Positions 11,307-23,658 of a stretch of 64,000 nucleotides of DNA are shown here, piece after piece. The stretch spans positions 938,800-1,002,799 of the forward strand of contig BCHX01000005.1 in the NCBI GenBank assembly GCA_001599755.1. The letters run 5' to 3'. Under the pieces are notes generated by a model. The model searched no databases, was not told where the DNA came from, and saw only the letters and a list, made by a program, of their open reading frames with translations. The position numbers and the translations under genes are program-made. Origin of the DNA: Gliomastix tumulicola. Lineage: Eukaryota; Ascomycota; Sordariomycetes; Hypocreales; Bionectriaceae. Position 1 is the stretch's first letter. Each line of letters starts with the position of its first letter.

Positions 11307-13310
11307 TTACAGAAGGGCGATGAAAGCAGCAACGACGAGACCCATGGCACCGGCCTTAGCACGGGTAGCGCTGCCGACGGGGACCTCACCAGTGGAAGAG
11401 GGAGGGGGAGGAGCAGGAACCGTGCCGATGGGGTTGCTGGTGGTGATGGTGGCGGGAGGGCCAGTAGGGAAAGGAGGCTCAACACCAGTGGCAGTGGGAG
11501 GAACAATCTCGTCACCGCCAGTAGGGACAGGGACGGCAGTGGTCTCGACAGCGGACTCAGGGGCAGTAGGGGCGGGAACCTCAGGAACAGTGACCTCGGT
11601 GGAGATGGTCTTGATGGTGCTGCTCTCGGAGATGGTGACACCATCAGTGACGCAGGGCTCAGTGACAACAGTGGTGATAACGATGGTGGTGTAAGGAACC
11701 GAGGTGACGGTGGGAGTGCCAGTGACAGTGAGGTGGTCGGTGATGGTGTCAATGTCAGTGACGATACCGGGGTTCTGGGGGATGTGAGGAGCGCAGAGAC
11801 CCTGGAAGAAGGAGATGGCCTCGGAGATGATGTCGTCGCTCTCACCGAAGGCGTAGATGCACTCGTAGGTCTCCTTGACGAAGTCCTTGGAGGGGCAGAA
11901 GCAGCTGGCGTCGAGGTTGTCCTTGCACTGGGCAACGAGGTGGAGCCAGGTGTTCAGGCACTTGGGGACGACCTCGGGGCAGGGAAGCTCGCCCTCAGGC
12001 TCATCCTCCTCGGGCTCCTCAGGAGAAGCAGTCTCGCTCTCAACGGGGCCGGTGATGGTCTCGGTGACAGGGCAGACAGTGGTGGTGACAGGAATGGTCT
12101 GGGTGACGATGACAGTGGTGCCCTCCTCGCCACCGCACTCAGGCTTCTCAGGGCCGCAGTCGGTGATGGTCTTGATCTCAGTGGTGAAGACGGTGGAGGT
12201 GGTGTCGTAGACGGTGGTCTTGACGGTGGTCTCAGGAGCAGAGGTGGTGGCAGGAGCGGTAGGAGTCTCAACAACAGGGGTGCTCACGGGGCCAGTGGTC
12301 CCAGGGAGCTCCTCGGAGGAAGTGGCAGGAGTCTCGGAAGGAGTCTCGACAGGCGTCTCGGAGGGAGTCTCAACCGGGGTCTCAGAGGGGGTCTCGACGG
12401 GAGTCTCGACGGGGGTGCTCTGGCCAGGAGTGCTGACGACAGGAGTAGAGTCGGTCTCAGGAGCCTCAGTGGTGGAAGTCTCGGGCTCAGGAGTGGGCTG
12501 GGGCTCGGGGGTAGGCTCAGGCTCAGGAGTAGGCTCCGGCTCCGGCTGGGGCTCAGGGGTGGGCTCAGGCTCGGGAGTAGGCTCAGGCTGAGGCTCCGGC
12601 TCCGGCTCAGGAGTAGGCTCAGGCTCGGGCTCGGGCTGCGGCTCTGGCTCAGGCTCAGGGTTGGTGGGAGGAGGAGGGGGAGTGTTGTCGTCACAGTCGA
12701 AGTCGAAGTTGGGGATCTTGATCTTGCACCTCTCCTTCTTCTTGTTGGGCTGGTCAGGGAAGGTGATCTTGAAGTCGGTAGCACCACCGCACTGCTTGTT
12801 CTGGATCTTGTTCTTGCCCTTGCGGCAGTCGTGGGACTGCTTGCAGACAGAGCCGTCGGGGAGACCGTAGTGGAACTCGAAGCGACCGTCAACCTCGACG
12901 TCAACCTCGAACTCCTTCAGGGAGAACTTGTTGACGCCCGAGAGAGGACCGCAGGAGAAGGAGGGGGCTGTGTCCAGGTCGACGCCGGTCTCACCGACAA
13001 TGTGCTTGAAGCCGCCATCATCTTCGCAGGTCCAGCCGTTGAAGTCGAAGCCGTTGTAGAAGTCGAACTTGCCGGGCAGGAGATCCTTCCAGTCAAGACC
13101 ACCCTTGAACTTGTCGTCACACTTGTTGTCGCTGTTGCCGGGGCACGTGAACTTGTCAGCGTTGTGCCACTTCTTGCCACCGAAACCGAACTACAGGCCC
13201 ATGTTAGCTTGAGAGATCTTCGTTGAGCCGCATCGAGAAGCACGACTTACAGTAGCGGCAGCGGGGCTGATGCTGGCGCCGAGGGCCAGAACAGTAAGGA
13301 AGTTCTTCAT
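11307..13310 (-). CDS. Secreted GPI-anchored CFEM-like cell-surface protein with Pro/Glu/Thr linker
   Basis: Predicted cell-wall or membrane-anchored protein of 647 residues from exons 13310-13251 and 13190-11307. The N terminus MKNFLTVLALGASISPAAA is a signal peptide. Residues about 22-195 form a Cys-containing globular domain that I cannot assign (begins FGFGGKKWHNADKFTCPG). A low-complexity linker follows: PEPEP/TPEPEP repeats, then TPVETPSE repeats. A CFEM-like domain lies at about 420-486, starting LPCPEVVPKCLNTWLHLVAQ. It has seven cysteines rather than eight: C6 is followed by 21 residues and then C, so the seventh position is absent. A Thr/Val-rich stalk follows, and the end AGAMGLVVAAFIALL is a GPI-type signal. 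CFEM proteins act in haem uptake, adhesion or pathogenicity; no specific role can be claimed. The domain call is moderate, secretion and anchoring high. Confidence 0.8.
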
Positions 13311-13991
13311 TGTAAGAGATTGCGAATTGCTCCCAGGCAATATGAAAGACGGTAGTGAGTGTAGCGATAGACAGAAAGATCCAAAGATGGTATATTAAGA
13401 GTGGTTGGGTCAAAGATAGCGAATGACTTTGATCCCGAGAATGAAAGGATGGTTCTTTGTAAACGAGTGAAGAACACACAAGAGAGATGGAGAAAGAAAA
13501 AGAACAGTGCTGTTGGAGGGAAGGGAAACAAACCCAAGAGAAGCGGGAGGGAGGGGAGCCGTATTATACAAGAAGACGGCCGCGGGTGAAGGCGAGGCGA
13601 CAGCTGAGCGCTTGGGCTAAGGAGGCAAGCCGACGTTGCGTCTTGCTTGGCTCTGCCGTCTCCGAGAGCATCACGACCAGGGGGGGCCACCAATAGTCTG
13701 GATCTTGATTCATTCTTTTTTCGAAAAACGAAACATGGGTTGTGAGGAGGGGCGCCATGCCGGTAGCCACGGTCGGTCGGTCGATGAGGAGAGAGTCATG
13801 GCTCCATGCCGATAATTCAGGCAAGAATAGCTGGAGCAGTGACAAATCGGCAGATGCTGCGTCCGAGCACAGATCATAGCAGGGGCCAGCATAGAGAGCG
13901 ATTGAGGCTGTGCCAGCCATCAGGCCCCTGTCAAGGGGTTCGCACGTTTCGTGTGGCCATGGGGCTTGTTCCGGCGGTGCTGGAAGAGGTG

Positions 13992-14023
13992 TGTGGTGGT
14001 GGTGGTGGTGGTGGTGGTGGTGG
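13992..14023. repeat. (GGT)n trinucleotide repeat
   Basis: About ten GGT units in noncoding DNA roughly 0.7 kb upstream of the CFEM-like gene start. Confidence 0.9.
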
Positions 14024-17000
14024 CGCGCGGCTGCATGAGAGCGTGAGCGAGCATGGAGCATGAGGGAGAGGGAGAGATGTGAAGGGAAGAGAGAGAAGAT
14101 CCCTGCAACAGACGGCCTGTCGTCTGGACCCCAAAGCGGCATAGCCCGCGCTTGGCTGGCAGGGGCAGGCGCAACTGGACGCTGGGCGCTGCTGGCCAGA
14201 CTTGCATGACCTTGCCCTGGGGATTGATTGACCGTTGACGCCGCCAGGGACCGCTGATCCAGTGGCTCTTCAAACATGGTCACATTAACACCGAGAAGCG
14301 GCTGTCCATGCACCATGCAATGCCACCTCCTCATAGGCTGATGGTGCTGGCCGTCACATGAGACCAGCTCACACAGCCTGGATCAAGACAATGCAGCAAC
14401 TGCCGCAGGTCCACCGCTGTGAGTTGTTGCCTCGCAGGAAGGAGCAGGAGGAGCAGCTTGGTGAGAAAACAGCAACTATCGTGGGCCTCGTCTTCTCTCC
14501 TCCACGTAAGTCGTGGTAGCAGCGAAGGAGCTCCCCTCTCTCCTCTCTCCTCTGTTGCCCCGTTGCCACACTGCTGGAGCTTCAGGGCCTGAGGTTCACA
14601 GTTGCAGCGCTGCCAATACGGTCTAGTCCCACCGCCAGGCTTCCAATTCTGGATGGGTGCCCTGAAACGCACAGAGGCGTCCCCAGGGGCTCCTCAGGGG
14701 GCGCTACTGCAGGTACACTCCCAGACACTTACAGGGGCTTGAGCCACTGGACCAATCGGCTTGCCCTTCCAAGAGTCGTGGAACCACCGTAGAAGGCCTT
14801 TTTCTCGCCTTCTCCCCAGTGCCGTCCTCGCCATTGGGAGAAAGACGCGACTTTGTCGCCGTCGCCGCCACCAAAGCCCTAGAATCGCAGGTGACTTCTC
14901 GATGGCCGCAATCAGAAACACCCTGAAGCACCCATATCCGTGCCTCAGATCCCGCCGTCCGTCTTTCGCAGCCTCAGCCCCGGACCGGAGCCTTTCCACC
15001 GTGACTGCAAGTGCTCCTCTGTGCAGCACTTTTACGAGCATCCAATGCTGTCACGACATGGCTCTTTTCCCCCCGGAGGTTATCCCCAGCAATGCTCGGA
15101 TACCTTACATGCTAGCCCAGTGTCTAGAACTCTGGAGGCTCCTCGCACCCTTGAACGGAAGCTCGCGCACATTCGACCATCTTCCGTTTACCCACCGAGA
15201 GACCGCGAGCCCCAGGCACGCTGCCATGCCACCGCTTTCATGCAATAGCAGGCAGGGTTCAGTCATAACACCGGCACCGCGGACTTTTCGATAGCTCAGG
15301 TCTTTCCCATTGCCTTCATTTCCCACCGTGCGCTTGGGGACGGTCAGTGTGAACTCGGCTCTCCCTCCTCGGCAGCCACACCAAATTAACAATTACATAC
15401 AACATAACATTGCTTCTCTCGCTGCTCCATCTTTCCCATGCAGCTGGCGGTCGGTCACAGAGAAGAGCCGGAGGGAGTGGTTTCGGGCGCTCCAATAGTC
15501 TCGGGAGACGCTGACCAAAGGCCATTTTTAGGCCGCCGCTGCCAAGCCAGGGGTCAAGTTTCAAGATTCGCTCAACTTCAGGGGAGCCAATCGCAACCTT
15601 TGCAGCCTTTGCAGCCTCTTGGGGACAGCTTTTCGATGGGAGAAATGCCGGGGGGTTCGTCAAACTCTGCCCATGTTCCTTGCAGCCACGGAGCTTTTCC
15701 ATTGGTGCCAGCCCCCCGTGACAGCTGCACTCCGTATGCAGGCGCAACCAATCGGCCAATTCTCTCGACCAAAAGAAGCCCGCGACAGCTCTGTGACGCC
15801 GGCTCTACGCGTAATTACAACCTTAGTCGCAAAATGTCCGGTCTTTCTGCCGCCGTCACGTCGGGTTGCAGCACTGGGCGCTTCAGACATGCCCCAGAAA
15901 GTGACAACCGCTTGCTTGACACTCCACCATCTTGTTGGTGAGTAGTAGTCCATCTCATGTCATGTCACGCGGCGTGCTAACTTGTCGGGCTCTCAGACCT
16001 CCGCCAGACGTGCAGACGAATTTCCCGAAGCTCCTCCCCAAGAGCCCAAGACCCTTGGGAGAGCTAGCATGACTCCTACCGTCGACCGGTTCGTCTGCCC
16101 ATCGCTGTAGGTACCAGATAGCGCCATGATCCCTCCATCCATCACCTGAATCTGGCAACACGAGAATGGCCCACCTCGTCCCCCCATCCCTGGAGTTCGC
16201 TTCGGGGATTGGGCCCGGATCAGCACCTTTAAGCCCCGGCTGGGGCCACTTGCTTCTTTCAGCGAGCGTGAGAGGGGATTCCTGGGAACCGCACGACGAC
16301 TGATGACCGACGCCCGAGATTGCTCAATAATAATACTGACCAATATCACACAGCCGGCACTTTTCCCCCTTGGCGTAATACGTGTATCTGGACGGCAGGC
16401 TAACGAGATGATGATATCAATCATGAGGTGATTTGCTGCTAACAGTATCCGACGGTCCCTTTGAAGTTTGCGAGAGCGAAGCGAAAGCGATCCCGCCATT
16501 GTCACAATTGGTTCAAGCACAGTCACTCTCACATAAGGTAAGCCATCAGGGGAAGCACAAAGAAGTCACAACGCGATGCCAATGGCAAGGCCATTGACTC
16601 TGTTTCGGACCAGCACCTGCGCTGCTGGCCTTGGGACTACCATACAAGAAGATCCCTAATATTCCTACTCCCAGTGAGCATCCAAACCCATGGGGCCGAT
16701 CCGCGACGACGATCGCGAATATCCCCCGCTCTCCTAGCATTGCGATCCGCATCGCAACGAGAACCTCCAATCCAGCTGCTCCTGCAGCTGTCCTCCTTCT
16801 CAGCAGGCTTCTCCAGGCTGCTGCTCCCACTGACGCCCGCCATGTTGGCTGGCGCCCTTCTTGGCCCCCTGTCGCACATCTTGGGGGAGAGTCGTCCTCC
16901 AAGCTTGGTGCTGTGCGACGATGCTGGCCCGGGGGGTTACACTGGCAACTCCTTGCCAGAACCCAGAGAACATGAGAGCCACAGGCGGCGCAACAAGGGT

Positions 17001-17212
17001 ATAGTCGCGCGGCCCGTCGTGTAGATGTGGCTCTCGAAGACCGCCATCTTGCGCTCAGCTTGGGAGCTGAGCTCGTGTTCGCAAAGGGCGGCACTTGATG
17101 TCGCGAATCTGGTCTGTTTTCGCGGGGCGGCGGACGGCTGGGTAGAGCGTCCGGGGCGTATCAAGTCGATGCGAACTGAGGCCGGCCGGCGGCGATGGCG
17201 GGAAAAGACCCC

Positions 17213-17287
17213 GAGGGCTCACACGAGGCCCTCATGCTGGGTCAGCGGCGATACGGGAGAGACCTGAGGGCTCACAAAGCCCTCATG
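17213..17287. repeat. Pair of near-identical hairpin-forming elements
   Basis: GAGGGCTCACA followed by a GCCCTCATG arm occurs at 17213-17236 and again at 17266-17287. Each copy can fold on the GAGGGC/GCCCTC arms. Spacing between copies is about 53 bases. Function is unknown. Confidence 0.6.
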
Positions 17288-17901
17288 TAGGTCCCCGACC
17301 GTCGTGAAAGTTTTTCTCAGGGCGAGATCCCATCCGTTATATACCTATGCTCCGTGAAGAAGCTATCCTTTGTTTGCCGCGAAATCGGAGATGCCCGCCC
17401 GCGTCCAAGCTAGCTTGATTGTTCGTGTGCGGCCCGAGAGCAGGCAATCACCGGGCGCAGCAATCAACTCGGTGTGACGGAATATCGCCCGAATCATCTG
17501 TTTGCGGTGTTTGCTCCGTGTTGAGCAGAGCAGAAGTTCGTGATACATCGGCCGGTCATGGCTGCTTGTAGTTCTCAACCCCGTCGGCGAGTACAAAGGG
17601 GCCTCTTACAGGAACTCCCGGGGCAATCTCCTATTTTGCTGTGATAACCACGTTGAGGCCCAATGATATCACGGAACGAACCAGGTCTCTATGATCCACG
17701 TAGCCATGGTCTGGAAACAGCAATGACAGATGTAGCTGACCAGAGTCGACAGCTCTAGCGACAGCTAGAGTTAACAACTACAGTGACAAGAGGCATAACT
17801 CTTCAACGAGAGCGTGCGAATTCGTGAGCCCGATATGTTCAGAGGATAACGCTGCTCATCTTCTATGGTGTCTTCGGTATCATCATGTATCTCGTGATTC
17901 A

Positions 17902-19941
17902 TCAGTTCCCTTGCATCCTCCGTATCCTCTCCTCTGCCGCCCGGGCCCGTCTCTCCCTCTCCAGTCTCATCCTCATCTCGGGCGTCAACCCCCTGGCCTC
18001 CTCCTCCCTCCGTTCCTGCGGCGTCTTGGTCAATGCGGCTGCCAGCGCGTTCGCCTTGGCCTTCTTCGTATCGGCGGCCTTCGGTTCTTCGGAGCGGAGC
18101 CTGTGCTCCTCGGCTCTGCGCCTCTCGGACTCCTTCTGCTCGGCGTCCTTCTTCTCCCGCAGATCTCTACTCTCGGCTTCAGCGCGTGTCACAGGGGAAG
18201 GGACTTTAGCCTCGTCCCACTCCCAGCGACTCTCGCCCAACTCGGACCGTGCAACGCGGAACGCGTCTCTCGTAGACCTGTCGCCGGCGAGCTCAAACGC
18301 CGTCTTACCCTCGGGGTTTCGTAGAGTGGGATCCGCGCCGCCCCTGATCAGGAGCCCGGACACGATGGTGGCGGCGTTCTGCGCAGAAGCGAGGTGCAGT
18401 GGCCGGGGCGCGTGGTGATTCGATTCGAGGGGCTGTAGCTCAAAGTCCGGGCTGATGTCGTTGTTCTTAAGATATGACAGCAGGGCTGGGAGTTTGGACC
18501 GCCGGACGAATGCCTGGATCTGCGACGTGTGTAGCAGAGCCGTCTCTTCCTCTTCTGTCAACTTCGGCTTTGCGGGCTTCTTACTCGCTGACTTGCTCGG
18601 CGTTGTGGAGGACTCTTTGTCGGCCTCGGATGGCGGCGGTACATCCAGCGTAGGGTCGATCTCGCGAACTTTGAGACGCGTAAGCTCGATGAACGACCTC
18701 ATCAGCTCCTTCTGTGTAGCCCTCCTCGTGCTGAACGGAAATCCTCGTATCCGCGTATCATTGTGCCGCAGCACCTGGCCCTCGTACGGCCCGAAAAGCG
18801 TCCGCCGGTTCGTGGCACCCGTAGCACGGACGAAGAGCAGCTCCGACGAGTCCAGCAGGCCCTTCCAGTCCTCGAGCAGCGCGCGCACGTCCTGCACGAG
18901 CGCCTGCTCGTTGTACCGGCGGAGGCCGGAGCCGGCCGAGTGCGCGTTGCCCTTTGCGTTGTCGTTGGCCGACTGCGAGCCGCCCTGCTTGCGGCGCGTG
19001 GTGTACCGGTGGAACGTCTTGTGGGCGAGCACTGCGGCCTCCCTGTTCATGGTCGTGGCCGCCGCCTTGGAGGGCCGCGGCGCGAGGGAGACGACCATGG
19101 CCGCGAAGTGGCCGCCGCCTGTCATGCAGAGGAAAATGTGCGGTCCCTTGTAGGCGATCTCCGGGAGCGTGCCGTCCTTGCCCGGCTTCGGTATCGGTAT
19201 CGGGTCGACCTGCTTCTTCTTGAGCACGTCGACGAGGTCGGTGTTGCGTTGTTCCTCGCCGGTCAGGATGGCGCGGTACATGCCGAAGTATGTCTTCTCT
19301 GGAAGCTCTGGCGAGCTGAACCAGACGAGCGAGGGCTTGCCACGGTTGCTTCGTCGCAGCGAGTCCTCTGTGTCCTCATCATCGTCATCCGCAGCAGCAG
19401 CAGCAGCAGCAGCAGCCGTGCTATCCCTGTCCACCAGCTTCGCTTGTCTCTTCAGCAGCGCCGTGAGCGTAGACTCCTGTCGATCGTCCTGCTCCTCCTC
19501 CTCGGTATCCTCCGAATCCGAGCCCGACAGCGACTCGTCCAGATCCCCAATGAGCTTCTCGAACTCGATCTCAGACACCGGCTTGTGGCCTCGCAGCTTC
19601 TGCTTCAGGTTGTAGTTGTGCAGGTCGGACTTGAGGTGGCCCCTCTGGTCCTGGAGCGTCGCAAACGTCAGCCCGCACAGCGAGCAGCTCTGCGAACCGA
19701 CGAGGTTGTCCGAAGAGGAGGAAGGGCTGGGAGACTTCGGGGACGGGGCGTCGACCTGTGCGGTGAGGGCGGAGGCATCGACGTCTTCTTTGAGGGTGAG
19801 GGTGTCGAGGACTTGGGGTGGGAGGTCGTATACTGGCGGCGTCTGCGGTTAGCTATCACGAACGCGATGGAGGGGGTTGGAGGGGCATTGTCGCGTACCG
19901 TAGAGAGGCCTTCGCAGGAGGTCCTCCTGAGGTTTCGACAT
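17902..19941 (-). CDS. VMS1: Vms1/ANKZF1-type peptidyl-tRNA endonuclease
   Basis: Ribosome quality-control nuclease that cuts the tRNA of stalled peptidyl-tRNA on 60S subunits and works with Cdc48. Exons 19941-19899 and 19832-17902 (phase 1 junction reading LYVYDLPPQVLD) give 657 residues. A C2H2-type zinc finger near residues 48-72 starts CSLCGLTF and ends with spaced His residues. An acidic region and a run of nine alanines follow, then the VLRF1 catalytic domain. That domain contains the GGSQS loop with the catalytic Gln near residue 301, in the context KQGGSQSANDNAKGNAHSAG. Downstream are ankyrin-type repeats (PLHLASAQNAATIVSGLLIR), a long charged coiled coil and a C-terminal Arg/Ala-rich helix (RERRARAAEERIRRM) that fits a VCP/Cdc48-interacting motif. 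All key elements are intact. Confidence 0.93.
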
Positions 19942-21211
19942 TGTGTGTTAGTTGCTTGCAATTGCCGGTCGCTGATAGAGAGGAGTTGAAGAGCGAGGAG
20001 CGAGGAAACAAGCAGCGGGCGGTGGTATTAGTACAGGCGTTGAGGTCCTTTGACGAGGCTGAGCATAAGAACGCCGTTGAGTCAATCGGCCTGACAGTGG
20101 AGTTTTCCAACCCACAATTACTCATTGCAGATCATCCAGCCTTGAAGCAGCTCCCACCCTATACCTCACTTTGTGGAAGAGAGGGCTCGTCAGTATTTGT
20201 TCTCGGCGTGGACTCAATTCGTCATTTTGCGTGTTTAGAGATGGAATAATTGACGCATTGACGTTTGTTCCGGTTTGAACATGTCCATAGACACCCAGTG
20301 ATGGGAGGCAGGTGCAGTGGTGGCAAGACATGCTGAACAGTTGGTACTAGACATGGCAGGAACACCATCTACCATCACAACTACTACTATATAGCACACG
20401 CGAAACAGACCAAAAAGAAGTTGACAATCAAAGGTCCAAGCTACCAAGAGACATATTTGGGAACGAGAAGATTACAAACCGCGACGCCATTGCTCCTCGC
20501 GCAACACTGTGATGGAGGCTTCCAGTTCTAGAGGGGTGCCACCAATAGAATCAGGAAGGAAATGGGGCTGAACCCAGAGCACCAGTCACAGCCCAGCCTT
20601 GCCAAAGCCACGATGCTCTCTCCAGCTCTCTCTCGGCCTTCGGAAACCAATGAATTAGCGAATCGTCGTGTCCCTCGCATTCGCATGCCAACGGCTCGGA
20701 TCCCCATCTCCCAACGGTACCGACGTTGACTTGAAGCTTTAATGGCACGCCCTCCCCTAGTCTGTCACGACTCGCCCTTACCCGTTTCGGGAGAGCTCCC
20801 CTGGCCCAACTTCCAGAGTCACCGCGTCATACATTCTCTTCCTCGTCCCTTCTGTCCACCATCCCGCAATACGACCAGAGTCAATGAGCAGCACATCCTG
20901 CTGACAAGTGTCGCCTGTTCCTGCTGCGGAATCGGATAGCAGGAATATCCCGCGTGTCCTCGCACAAAGTTCCTGGCCGGAAGGGGGTCAAGCGAAGCGA
21001 TGGGTCGAAGCTTCCCTCGGCTCGTGCCTGGGCAGCGATGATTTAGGTAAAGGTTTACCCAGGTGTGAGTTTAAGGTATGTCAATGATGCTGTGTGTGAT
21101 GCATGTGATGTGCCCTTTGTTTCTTATTGATATCTACATGCGTGTCCGCGTCTCTTCTTCTACGTTTTACGAGATATCACAACTACCTTGAGCCACGGAG
21201 ACCGAACAGCA
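19942..21211. other. Divergent promoter region, VMS1 and carB
   Basis: 1.3 kb between head-to-head genes. No coding signal. It should hold the carB promoter, but I could not define a convincing light-response element by eye. Confidence 0.45.
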
Positions 21212-23003
21212 ATGGAAAAGCCCAAGTCTGCTATCATCGTCGGTAAGTCCTCTCCCCAGCCAGCAGGTGCAAAAGCAGACGCGCTGACGCGATGTCGTTC
21301 CAGGTGCTGGAGCCGGCGGTGTCGCCCTCGCTGCTCGTCTGGCCAAGGCTGGCCTCCGAGTTACTGTCCTCGAGAAGAACAACTTTACGGGCGGCCGCTG
21401 CTCCCTCATACACCACGATGGCCACCGCTTCGACCAAGGCCCCTCCCTCTTCCTCCTCCCCCAGCTCTTCCGAGACACCTTCGCCGACCTAGATACGTCC
21501 CTCGAACAACACGTCGAGCTGCTCCGCTGCCAGACAAACTACAGCGTCTGGTTCCACGACGGCGCCTGCTTCCGCCATAGTTCCGATCTGGCGGCTATGC
21601 GTACCGAGATAGAGCGCTGGGAGGGACCCGAGGGCTTCGAGCGATGGGTTGCCTGGCTACAGGAGGGCCACCGGCACTACGAGATCTCGGTTCGCGAGGT
21701 TCTCCAGAAGAACTTCATGAACTTCTGGGATATGGCACGGCCGTCCTTCCTCAAGTGCATACTCCAGATGCATCCCTTTGAGAGCATCTGGGCGCGTGCC
21801 GGGCGGTACTTTTATACCGAGAGGCTGAGGAGGGTGTTTACGTTTGCGACCATGTACATGGGCATGAGCCCCTTTGACGCTCCCGCCACGTACTCGCTCC
21901 TTCAGTATACCGAGTTTGCCGAGGGGATCTGGTACCCCAAGGGCGGTTTCCACAAGGTTGTGGAGGCTCTCGTCGGTATCGGGGAGCGCCTGGGCGTTGA
22001 GTACCGGCTGTCAACGCCCGTATCGCGCGTCCTGACGTCTCCGGACGGCAAGAAGGCGACGGGCGTGCTGCTCGAGGCAGGGGAAGTGCTCACCGCCGAC
22101 GTTGTGATTCTCAACGCGGATCTCGTCTACTCCTACAGCAACCTACTCCCCCGCTCGCCTCGCGTCGAGAGTCAGAGCAAGAGCCTGCAGACCAAGGATG
22201 CCTCGTGCAGCTCCATCTCCTTCTACTGGAGTCTGGACCGCAAGGTCCCCGAGCTGTCGACACACAACATCTTCCTGGCCGAGGAGTATCAAGAGTCGTT
22301 CGACTCCATATTCGACAAGCATACGTTGCCCGACGAACCCAGCTTCTATGTCAACGTGCCCAGCAGGGTCGATCCGACAGCCGCGCCCGAGGGATGTGAC
22401 AGCGTGATCGTGCTGGTGCCTGTCGGCCACCTGGCTCGGTCAAAGGGCACAAACGCAGACGACGGGCCTCCGGCCGACGAGCAGCGATGGGATCAGATCG
22501 TGGCCCGGGCCCGAGCTGCCATCCTCGAGATCATCAACGCACGCACGGGGCTGGCGGCGAAGACGCAGCCGCTGCAGGACTCGATACGGCACGAGATCGT
22601 CAACACGCCGCTGACGTGGGAGAGCAAGTTCAACCTGGACAAGGGGGCCATCCTCGGCCTGAGCCACAACTTCTTCAACGTGCTCTGGTTCCGACCCAAG
22701 ACCAGGGCCGCCGAGCTGGGATCGACGTACTTTGTCGGCGCCAGTACACATCCGGGAACCGGCGTGCCCATCGTGCTGGCGGGGGCCAAGATCACGGCGG
22801 AGCAGATCCTCGGCGATCTGGGTATGGGGACGCCCTGGGCGCATGATCAGAGGAAGACCAGGGGTCTCTCTGGGATCATGGATGCCAGGAGCGACACGTG
22901 GCTCAGGTTCGGGACGGAGGAGTTCGTCGTGCTGGTCCTGGCGATGCTTGTTATGGCAGTCTTGGTGTACGTCAGTCCCGTCATCACTAAGCTTCTGTGT
23001 TAG
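21212..23003 (+). CDS. carB: Phytoene desaturase (al-1/carB type)
   Basis: FAD-dependent desaturase that introduces the conjugated double bonds into phytoene in the carotenoid pathway. Exons 21212-21242 and 21304-23003 give 576 residues, close to the family norm. The intron splits the dinucleotide-binding motif, which reads SAIIVGAGAGGVALAARLAK after splicing. Next come LEKNNFTGGRCSLIHHDGHR and FDQGPSLFLLP. The central part has PFDAPATYSLLQYTEFAEGI and WYPKGGFHKVVEAL. The C-terminal FAD-contact region contains FVGASTHPGTGVPIVLAGAK. A hydrophobic tail from about residue 548 (VVLVLAMLVMAVLVYVSPVI) is the expected membrane anchor. Its partner gene carRA lies 26 kb to the right on the same strand, so both early carotenoid enzymes are in this window. 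Confidence 0.96.
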
Positions 23004-23186
23004 TTGGTAGTAGACCAACTAAGGTAGTAGACGGACGTCTCGCGCGTTGTCACGGGGGAAATCACTCCGTGTTTGAAGGACCATGCTCGAAACTTGACTA
23101 TCATTATTCATAATAGATCATCACCCTGTCTGTCCTATGCCCCGTGTCCCCCTTGTCTGTCATACTTGACGCTCCCTCCCACTCAC

Positions 23187-23658
23187 TCAGGCACCGTACT
23201 TCTTGTCCTTGTCCTCGACGAAGAACTCCTTGCCGGTGGTGGTCTTGTATTTGTCGCGAATGAAGTCGGAGATGGCCTCGTCCTTGGCCTGCTCGGCGGC
23301 GGACTCGTTGCTCTGGTCGCCCTGACCAAGGATCTTCTCCTGAACGAAGTCGACGGCTATATGCTGTTAGTAAGTTCCTGTTCCGGCAACTTGTAGTTGG
23401 GGGGGGGGGGGGGGGGGGGGGGGGGGAGCAGGGCAGACGGGACCAATGAGGGTGAGGGAGACGGAGACGGAGAGGGAGGGAGAGGGAGAGAGAGGTGGAT
23501 TTACCCTTATCGAGGCCGTCCTCGTTCTTCTCGCCCTGCTGGCCGCCACCGGCAAAGTTGTTGACCTTATCCATCAAGCCGCCGCTCTCCTGCTGCTTGG
23601 GCTCGGACTGCTGGTTGTCCTTGTTGTCACCCCCGGTCAATTTGTTGACAAAGTCCAT
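23187..23658 (-). CDS. Small hydrophilic CsbD-like stress protein
   Basis: A 107-residue protein from exons 23658-23505 and 23356-23187. It starts MDFVNKLTGGDNKDNQQSEP, is very rich in Gln, Asn, Asp, Lys and Gly, and has two related segments (MDFVNKLTGG and LMDKVNNFAGG) ahead of AVDFVQEKILGQGDQSNES. It has no signal peptide, membrane segment or cysteine. Similar short fungal proteins are often placed with CsbD or 'cruciform DNA recognition' proteins and are abundant under stress; I infer that class from composition and the repeated amphipathic helices, not from a firm motif. The intron contains 28 consecutive G residues on the plus strand. It ends only about 180 bases from the carB stop, so the two genes converge. 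Confidence 0.75.
23399..23426. repeat. Poly-G tract of 28 bases inside an intron
   Basis: A homopolymer run within the 148-base intron of the CsbD-like gene, so poly-C in its transcript. The exact length may be unreliable. Confidence 0.85.

Larger units (their letters stand above)
13311..17901. other. 4.6 kb gene-poor region
   Basis: Upstream of the CFEM-like gene and downstream of VMS1. Open frames here are short, overlap on both strands and lack signal peptides, domains or introns with continuing frame. It contains a (GGT)n run at 13992-14023, a nine-base direct repeat (CTTTGCAGC-type) at about 15599-15620 and two similar hairpins at 17213-17287. I see no RNA gene. Confidence 0.5.

Noticed and set aside
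11178..13226. A 682-codon Gly/Asp/Arg-rich plus-strand frame opposite the CFEM-like gene.
   Set aside because: It is the antisense shadow of the real minus-strand gene, whose signal peptide, cysteines, GPI tail and intron are coherent.
13311..17901. Possible hidden gene or transposon in the 4.6 kb desert.
   Set aside because: I found no reverse transcriptase, transposase or terminal repeats, and no chain of exons with matching phase.
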